NCBI GenBank assembly: GCA_039707655.1 | Contig: CM077665.1 | Location: 135,055,148 to 135,119,147 of the forward strand | DNA from: Elymus sibiricus | Taxonomy: Eukaryota > Streptophyta > Magnoliopsida > Poales > Poaceae | Length of the DNA: 64,000 bases | Direction: 5' to 3' | In this document: one piece after another, positions 57,227 to 64,000 of the stretch | Layout of the letters: each line of letters opens with the position of its first letter | How positions within the stretch are numbered: position 1 is the first letter of the stretch | Program-made: the position numbers and the translations under genes | Notes under the pieces: generated by a model | Database searches by the model: none | Seen by the model: only the letters and a program-made list of their open reading frames with translations | Told to the model about the DNA's origin: nothing

Positions 57227-60172
57227 GCCCGGGGAGGTCGGTTTCCCGCGGCTGTGGATAAGAACGCCGGCGAACAGCCGTTCTGTTGCTAGCAGGCGAC
57301 GTGGCGGTGATTGGAGCTGGTCGGCACATCCAGACGAACTCACCACTGCACAATGGAGCGAGCTGGCGCGCTGCGGTGGCTCGGACGGCGCCGGCCATGG
57401 CAGGCTCTGGTGGCGGTAGTGGCTGCTTGTGGGGACGGCGACGAGCTACAGAGGGGAAAGCTGGCAGGGTCTTGGCGCGTCGCGGCAGAACCAGGAGACA
57501 GGGGAGATGAGTGGAACGAGCGGGGGAGGCGGTAGCTGGTCGCGGCGGCTCAGGAGCAGCACGAGCAAAACATGCGCTCTGGCCGCGCCCAGAGCACGCA
57601 CGCCAGGCGTTCGACGAAACGCCAGCGCTAGCCAGGAGACTTGGGTGGAGCTGCAAATTAACAGGATGGCTGGGTGGTTTGCTAAAGCTCTAGTGGACAT
57701 GCTGGTTTGGCCTGGAAGGCAACTTCCCAATGCAATAATAAAACCATGCCAAAACTGGACATGCACTACAGGTGCTTGACAAAATGTCATGGCCATCTAG
57801 GGATCTGCTATGGCCACCAAAATTACCAGATCATGGTCTCTTTAGATGCACACTAGGGTGGTAGACTTAGTTTGGCAAAAGCAAAAAGTTGTTAGTGCAA
57901 GTTTTTGAGAAAACCATTTCTGGACAGAAGCTAGAGTGCATTATTGCATGACCTTAAAACACTGCAATGATCCCAAACTCTTGGACTTAAGATTTTGGTA
58001 GGGTTTACTGCAATCATGAAAAATCCCAAGGCAATTTAGGCAAAATAAAATAGGGTTCCAGTACAAACTGCCAAACTGGACCAGAATGCAAATGAGGATG
58101 GTTTGCTCAAAATTTTCAAAGAACCCAAATGGATTTTTTAATAAACATGAGTCATATACCTCTACTGACATCCCCAAATTTTTATGGAATTTTTAAAGAG
58201 ATATTTAAATAGATTGCACTGCAAACTACAAACTGAACCAGATTTGAAAGCTTGAAGTGGAGCTCAAAATTTACAAAACACCAAGCTGGGTTTTTGCATA
58301 AAAGTGATCCAGGGACATCACATGCCATCTACAAAGTTTTGTGGAATTTATAAATGGAGTTATAAAATAGTTGTAGTGCAAATGAGGCTCTTAAAAGGGG
58401 TAAAATGCTATTAAATGAATTAAATCTTGACAAATTTTATTTTAAAAATTATTCCACTGGTTTTAATGAATGCAATAAAATGATTAAATAAAACACTCAA
58501 GCCACACAACAATATTCAAAAGTTTTCAGATAGAACAGAAGAATTTTTGAAATTCAGACAAAAGGAGTGGCTCTGAGATCACAAGAAAATCCAGAAAGAA
58601 AAATTTTAATTTCCTGGCAAAATTTTAATTAACAAAACATGGTTAAATTTTTGGGGTGTTACATATTTCCCTCAGTTATGAAACCAAGGTTTATCGAACC
58701 AATAGGAATATCAATCCTCAACCGTCTTCAGCAGCCTGCACACAAAAGAACAAACAACTTGCACCCAACGCGAGCAAGAGGTTTGTCAATCCCCTTGATC
58801 TCGTTATTTGCAAGCAAGTGAGTTGTGTAGATAATTGTAGATAAATATAAATTGTAAAATAAAAAAAGGTAAATAATGGTAGCAAGGTAGCAATAGCATT
58901 TGTAAATTTATAAGTGAATAGACCCGGGGGCCATAGTGTTCTCTAGTGGCATCTCTCATGTAGGCAACGTACGGTGGGTAACAAATTACTGTTGGGCAAT
59001 TGATAGAAAATCGAATAGTTATGCGATGTTCACCGCAATGATCATATGTATATAGGCATCACGTCCATTAGAAAATAGGCCAACTCCTGCCTGCACCTAT
59101 TACTATTACTCCACTCATCGACCGCTATCCAGCATGCATCTAGAGTATTAAGTAAAACATAGTAATGCTTGGAGAACAATGACATGATGTAGACAAAGAA
59201 TACTCGATCAATATGAATAAACCCCATCGTTTTATCCTTAGTAGCAGCAACGCAAAGACGTATCTTCTCCCTTTCTGTCACTGGGATATAGAAACCCGTC
59301 AGGTTGAACCTACCACAACACACCACTCCCATCGATGAAATATCAATCTACTTGGCCAAAGCACATCAATAAATCGGAGAGCATTACGAAGCTATAATGA
59401 TCATGCAATTAAAAGACAATATATATCAAAGATATCTCAAATACTTTTCATGAATAATCTGAACATAAACCCACAATTCATCGAATCCCAACAAACACAC
59501 CGCACAAAAGGATTACATCGGATAGATCAAAGCGAAGATGTGATGATCATTGTATTGAAGATCATAAGAGAGAGAGATGGCCATCTAGGTACTAGCTATG
59601 GACCCGTAGGTCTGTGGTGAACTACTCACACATCATCATGAGGGCAGCAAGGTTGATGTAGAGGCCCTCCGTGATCGATCCCCCCTCTGGCAGGGTGCCG
59701 GAACGGAGCTCCATATGGGATCGCGATGGAACAGAGACTTGCGGCGGCGGGAAAAGGTTTTTCGGGACTCCCTTCAGGGTCTCTGGAATATTAGAGAATT
59801 TATAGGCTCGAGAGGGAGGTCGGGAGAGCCACAGAGGGCCCACAAGCCAACAGGGCGCCCCCCCTGGGGCGCGTCCTGATGGCTTGTGGAGCCCTTGTGC
59901 AGCTCCCGGCCATCTCCCAAAGCTTCTAGGTCTTGTATTGATCTGGAAAAATCATCAAAAAGTTTCGTGGCAATTGTACTTCGTAAGGTAAAGGAAATCT
60001 GCAAAGTAAAAAACAAGTAGAAAACAGCAACTGGCACTGGGCATTGGGTCAATAGGTTAGTGCTAAAAATATTATAAATTGGTAAATAATGACCCAAAAA
60101 GTATCCTAGAATGATAATATATCAGCATGGAACAATCAGATATTATAGATACATTGGAGACGTATCAGGTGG

Positions 60173-60552
60173 CCGCGCCCACTTGACTCCTGGACCACAA
60201 GTGCATCCCCCTGATGTATTTTTAGCACCAGAAATTCTTAAATATTCTAGAAAAATTCATGTTAAAATTTTGTGGCATTTTGAGACTTTTTATTTTTGGG
60301 TCATTTTCTAGTGCACGGTAATTTTAGAAAATAGGATAATCATGGCATTTGTTATTTTACTAAGCTAGAAATAACAGAGAGCAAAAAAATATTACAGAGA
60401 GTTGTGCATACCAAATTCATCAATCACATGTTTTTCAAAAATGATTCATTAATAAGGTTGATCAAGTCTTATTAATAACTGTTTCCGATTGACATGAAAC
60501 CAAAGAATTTTCGTATAACACTAAGTTACCTCAACGGGGATTTGCATATCTC
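60173..60552 (-). other. E6 spacer between protease and the E7 insertion
   Basis: About 380 bp without a gene; many stops in all frames. It ends in the right half of the GC-rich stem-loop (60173-60193). RT is expected here in an autonomous element and is not found. Confidence 0.65.
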
Positions 60553-61896
60553 CTACAATAAGAGTATAATAATATTTCTTCTTGGCAGTAGGGAAAGGGA
60601 ATTTAAATCCACCAATGGTGATCTCAACACTTGGTCAGTGACATTAATATTATTCACCAAAGTTTGCTTCTTCGGAAAATGCATGGTATGTTGCTTGCCA
60701 ATTACCTGAAAAGTAACCTTGCTTTTGTTGCAATCAATAACAGCCCCTGTAGTATTTAAACGGGGTCTACCAAGGATAATGGACATGTTGTCGTCTTTGG
60801 GCATCTCAAGAATAACAAAGGCTGTCAAGATAGTAACATTTGCAATAACAATAGGAACGTCCTCACAAATTCCAATAGGTACTGCAATAGATTTATCAGC
60901 CATTTGTAAAGATATTTCAGTGGATATAATCTTATTTAGATCAAGTCTTTTATATAAAGAGAAAGGCATAACACTAACACCGGCTCCTAGATCACATAAT
61001 GCAATTTTAACATAACTTCGATTAATGGAGCAAGGTATTGTGGGTATACCCGGATATCCCAACTTCTTAGGCACTCCACCATCAAAAGAATAATTAGCAA
61101 GCATAGTAGCAATTTGAGTTTCAGGAATTTTCCTTTTGCTGGTAATATATTCCTTCATATACTTAGCATATGAAGGCATTTTCAATATATCAGTCAAACG
61201 AGTTTGCAAAAAGATAAGTCTAATCATTTCAGCAAAGCGTTCAAATTCCTCCTCGTCCTTACTTTTAGAAGGCACATGAGGGAATGGCATGGGTTTCTGA
61301 ACCCATGACTCTCTTTCTTTTCCATGTTTTCTAGCAACAAAGTCTCTTTTATCATAGCCTTTATTTTTAGGATGTGGGTTATCAAGATTATAAGTAGGTT
61401 CTATTTCCACATCATTATCACGTTCTTTATTGTTATCAGGAGGAGTTTCTACATGAACATCACTATTATCATTTTCATTATCACTAGGTGAATGTTCACT
61501 ACCAGATTGTGTCTCAACATCAGAAATAGAAACATCATTAGGATTCTCAGAAGATTTTTCTATACTAGGTTCACAAGAAGCATGCATAGTCCTATTATTT
61601 TTCTTTTTATTCTTCTTCTTAGAAGCACTAGGTGCATCATCATTAATTCTCTGAGAATCTTGTTCAATTCTCTTCGGGTAACCTTCAAGATAAAGAGGTT
61701 CCTGAGTCATTCTACCTCCTCTAGTCATTACTCTAACATCATGATCATTCATGTTACTATACATTTTAGCAAGCAAATCATTTTGTAACTTAGCAACTTG
61801 ATCTAGTTGGGTGTGAACCATAGAAGCATGTTTGCCTAGACCTTTAACATCATTAGCAATTATAAACATCAAGTCACCCAAGCGATCTATCATCAT
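60553..61896 (-). CDS. E6 gag end and aspartic protease, 447 codons
   Basis: The longest open frame of E6. The first 60 residues are helical gag-like sequence (MMIDRLGDLMFIIANDVKGL). A long Asn/Asp/Glu-rich linker follows (HSPSDNENDNSDVHVETPP). The protease domain begins near residue 230: EEEFERFAEMIRLIFLQTRL, then IALCDLGAGVSVMPFSLYKR with the catalytic Asp, and IILGRPRLNTTGAVIDCNKS. The motif is D-L-G-A-G. It is open to its end and is followed by non-coding spacer. Confidence 0.82.
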   Translation of the reverse strand: MMIDRLGDLMFIIANDVKGLGKHASMVHTQLDQVAKLQNDLLAKMYSNMNDHDVRVMTRGGRMTQEPLYLEGYPKRIEQDSQRINDDAPSASKKKNKKKNNRTMHASCEPSIEKSSENPNDVSISDVETQSGSEHSPSDNENDNSDVHVETPPDNNKERDNDVEIEPTYNLDNPHPKNKGYDKRDFVARKHGKERESWVQKPMPFPHVPSKSKDEEEFERFAEMIRLIFLQTRLTDILKMPSYAKYMKEYITSKRKIPETQIATMLANYSFDGGVPKKLGYPGIPTIPCSINRSYVKIALCDLGAGVSVMPFSLYKRLDLNKIISTEISLQMADKSIAVPIGICEDVPIVIANVTILTAFVILEMPKDDNMSIILGRPRLNTTGAVIDCNKSKVTFQVIGKQHTMHFPKKQTLVNNINVTDQVLRSPLVDLNSLSLLPRRNIIILLL

Positions 61897-61905
61897 AGCA
61901 TTGCG

Positions 61906-63217
61906 TCATAATTGATCTTTAACATAGTTATTGAAGTGTGCTTGCTTAATAATGTAGTTATTAAATTCATCCATGCATTGACTGGGAGTCTTATTATAAG
62001 GTATATCATTTTCATTAAAGGTATGGAGAGATTTTACCTCTACTACCTGTGTCGCGGTGTCAAGTCCATGTATTTCTTCGATAGGTAGTAATTTCTTGAC
62101 ATCTTCAGCTTTAATACCTTTTTCCTTCATAGATATATTGGCTTCTCTCATATCTTCAGGACTGGGGAATAGAATAACTCTCTTCTTTTGAATAGGTTAC
62201 GACGGTGGTTAGGAAGTGTCCAATCATCGACATTTTATAATATGTTATTCAATAATTCTTCAGCTTACTCAATAGTTCTTTCCGTGAAAACACAACCAGC
62301 ACAACTATTTAGGAAGTCCCTAGAAGCATCGGTTAGTCCATTATAAAAGATATCAAGTATTTCATTCTTCTTAAGAGGATGATCAGGCAAAGCTCTAAGT
62401 AAATGGAGAATCCTCCCCCAAGCTTGAGGGAGATTCTCTTCTTCAATTTGCACAAAGTTAAATATTTCCTATAAGGCAGCTTGTTTTTTATGAGCAGGAA
62501 AATATTTTGCAGAGAAGTAGTGAAGCATATCCTGGGGACTACGCATACAACCAGGAGTAAGTGAACGGAACCATTCTTTTGCCTCGCCTTTTAGCGAGAA
62601 AGGAAAAAAAGCTTAAGGATATAATAGTAGTGCATCTTTTCCTCATTAGTAAACAAAGCAGCAATATCATTCAGCTTCATGCGATGTTCGACAACACTTT
62701 TGTTTTCATAACCATGGAAAGGATCAGACTCTACTATTGGAATCAATTCAGGGTCTATAGAGAATTAATAATCCTAATCAGTGAAAAATATAGGAGAAGT
62801 AGCAAATTTAGGATCATGTTTCATTTTTTGCATCATAGACTTTTCCTTCAGTTTCCACAGTAGTTTCTTCAGATCATCTCTATCGTTACAAGCAAGAAAG
62901 TCCCTAGCTATCTCGCCATCCATAACATAACCTTCAGGTATATCAGGCAATTCATATCTATTGGGAGAACGAGGTGTAATAGGTGATTCAAAGTTTTCAT
63001 CAGTTTCAGCATTTTCAAGTTCTATAAATCTAGCAATATGAGCATCAAGCAAATCTCCAAGTGGCATAGTTTCAATTTCATCATGTGTAGTAGTAGTAGC
63101 CTCATTAAGTTCATAGGTAGCATCATCAAGTTCATGCACCATATCAGGACGATCAATAGGTGGTGGTGTAATAAGCTGATTCAACCCAGAAGGTGAATCA
63201 AAAGCAGACCTAGATGC
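61906..63217 (-). pseudogene. gag: E6 gag, interrupted by the CACTA element
   Basis: The pieces are in three frames: 63217-62774 (start lost to the CACTA insertion; LGDLLDAHIARFIELENAET, RDFLACNDRDDLKKLLWKLK), 62453-62265 (EEENLPQAWGRILHLLRALP, FYNGLTDASRDFLNSCAG) and 62151-61906. The middle piece is the typical Athila-type gag core. Frame losses near 62700 and 62200-62260 disable it. Confidence 0.82.
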
Positions 63218-64000
63218 ACTACTACAGAATGGTCCAAAGATGACACATCAATCAGAGACCCTTCGACAAAACTGTGTGCGATGACCAAATCGCAAGCGGT
63301 ATAGTTATAGCTCTGTCGCTAATGAAGTAAACTGTGTGCGATGGTGTATCCATCAAATACGATCTAGAAAATAGTTGCGTGTGCGATGTTTGGCAAACAG
63401 CTGGCCTAGATAAATTGTTTGCGATTGGATAATATAACGCAAACGCTTATAAAAATACAAGTGTGTGCGATGTACGACATACAGTTCACCCTGATAAACT
63501 GTTTGCGTTGATCAAGCAAAACACAAATTATTGTACAGATGATCACGTGTGCGATAGACGGCATACAGGTCACTCGGATGAACTGTTTGTGATGAGGTAA
63601 AATAACAGAAACGGTTACATAGATCAAGATGTGTGTCATAGATAGCATATAGGCCACTGGGATGAACTGTGTGTGATAAGCAAAAATAACACAAACGGTT
63701 TCTCAGATCAAGATGTGTGTGATGTACACAGGCCACTCGGATGTGTTGTCGGCAAACGGTTCCGGATAAAGAATTGTCAGGGACTGATGAGATCATCACC
63801 GACGGATTTTGTTGTTTATTCCGTATGCGATGTGATTTGCTCAATCTGCCCACAAACATCTATGCTCTGTTTAGAAGAACATGATTGCATAACCAAATTA
63901 AGCATCCAATACACACATAACATTGGCGCACACCTTAATAAACTATTACATGCATAATAAACTTATCCCTCTAAAACTACGAATATTTTTGCATAGAGGG
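63218..64000. mobile_element. End of a CACTA transposon
   Basis: CACTACTACAGAATGG starts at 63218, inside E6 gag, and is the expected terminus of a CACTA element. Dense subterminal repeats follow. The other end and any transposase gene lie beyond the window, so the 3 bp target duplication (ATG at 63215-63217 expected) cannot be checked. Confidence 0.8.
63295..63740. repeat. 84 bp subterminal tandem repeat of the CACTA element
   Basis: The core GTGTGCGAT or a one-base variant starts at 63379, 63463, 63547, 63631 and 63715, exactly 84 bp apart. Within each unit a second core (ACTGTTTGCGATG type) sits about 32 bp later. A partial unit lies before 63379. Subterminal repeats of CACTA elements bind the transposase in known cases. 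Confidence 0.9.

Larger units (their letters stand above)
54312..58663 (-). mobile_element. Solo LTR of a chromovirus related to E3, 4,352 bp
   Basis: It starts TGTCAGGACCGG, ends GGGGTGTTACA and is flanked by TATTT at 54307-54311 and 58664-58668. There is no primer site, gag or pol. Several blocks match the E3 LTR in order: CGGCTATTCGAATAGAT, ACTCTGCAGAGG and the GC-rich promoter block. In minus sense it starts TGTAACACCCC, close to the E3 LTR start. A single long LTR with intact target duplication is the usual outcome of recombination between two LTRs. It is about 900 bp longer than the E3 LTR, partly from the 64 bp array. Confidence 0.88.
45558..60167 (-). mobile_element. E7: Athila-type non-autonomous element, about 8.0 kb without insertions
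   Basis: The flanks are GGTGG at 45553-45557 and 60168-60172. In element sense it starts TGATACGTCTCCAATG at 60167 (the start I associate with Triticeae families such as Sabrina, low certainty). The LTRs share TGATACTTGTGATCTGCG at their inner or outer ends (45558 and 54239). Gag and a protease are present; RT and integrase are not. The left LTR carries a Helitron and lacks about 270 bp at its U3 end. The right LTR carries a solo LTR. Confidence 0.92.
54239..60167 (-). repeat. E7 5' LTR (right), split by a solo LTR
   Basis: LTR sequence is 54239-54311 and 58669-60167 (about 1,572 bp). A minus-strand TATA box at 59797-59804 is preceded, in element sense, by a GC-rich stem-loop at about 59837-59894 (GGGCCCACAAGCCA against TGGCTTGTGGAGCCC). 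Confidence 0.93.
44102..63217 (-). mobile_element. E6: Athila-type, apparently non-autonomous gypsy element, split by E7
   Basis: The two pieces are 63217-60173 (gag, protease, spacer) and 45557-44102 (leader and accessory frame), joined by removing E7 and one GGTGG. No RT or integrase lies between protease and accessory frame, and the spacer is only about 800 bp, so pol appears absent. The 5' end lies beyond the CACTA insertion at 63218. The 3' end is cut by E2 at 44101. Confidence 0.82.

Noticed and set aside
56693..57796. Frames of 115-144 codons on both strands
   Set aside because: GC-rich promoter block of the solo LTR; no conserved motif and several competing frames over the same bases.
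63379..63740. Regular 84 bp repeats as a CRISPR array or satellite
   Set aside because: They start next to a CACTA terminus, and units diverge gradually without unique spacers; they are subterminal transposon repeats.
1..64000. Host protein-coding gene
   Set aside because: Every frame with recognisable motifs belongs to a transposable element; no other domain or exon series was found.

Overview
This window is repeat DNA from a large plant genome. The element types point to a grass of the wheat tribe (Triticeae): Athila-type gypsy LTRs starting TGATACGTC, a chromovirus with 3.4 kb LTRs, Tat-type elements with an antisense gene, a SIRE-like copia and a CACTA transposon. The organism is inferred from element types recalled from memory, not from a database match. 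I found no host protein gene, rRNA or tRNA gene. Every long reading frame is either a retroelement gene or LTR sequence.

Layout. E1 (1-6386, +) is the 3' half of a SIRE-like copia element. An unassigned 270 bp (6387-6656) follows. E2 (6657-44101, -) is a Tat-type gypsy element split by three later insertions: E3, a chromovirus (7983-20562, -); E4, an Athila-type element (20737-30971, +); and E5, a pol-less Tat relative of E2 (30999-39944, +). The E2 reading frame runs on across each insertion once the element and one target-site copy are removed. E2 itself abuts E6 (44102-63217, -), an Athila-type element without visible reverse transcriptase. E6 is split by E7 (45558-60167, -), another pol-less Athila-type element. 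In E7 the left LTR carries a Helitron (45965-48210) that holds a Mutator-like MITE (46710-46861), and the right LTR carries a 4.35 kb solo LTR (54312-58663). At the right edge a CACTA transposon (63218-64000, running out of the window) interrupts E6 gag.

Target-site duplications could be read for E3 (AGTGC), E4 (GAGCT/GATCT, one mismatch), E5 (GCGAC), E7 (GGTGG), the solo LTR (TATTT) and the MITE (GTCATGTT). E1, E2, E3 and E4 carry reverse transcriptase or integrase, all broken by stop codons or frameshifts. E5, E6 and E7 keep only gag and protease plus, in E5 and E6, an accessory gene. This fits mobilisation in trans by autonomous relatives.

The most unusual content is accessory: a probably spliced gene antisense to E5; a 278-codon open frame ahead of gag in E3; envelope-position frames in E4 and E6; and a GC-rich stem-loop that precedes the TATA box in Athila-type LTRs and recurs before the accessory frames.
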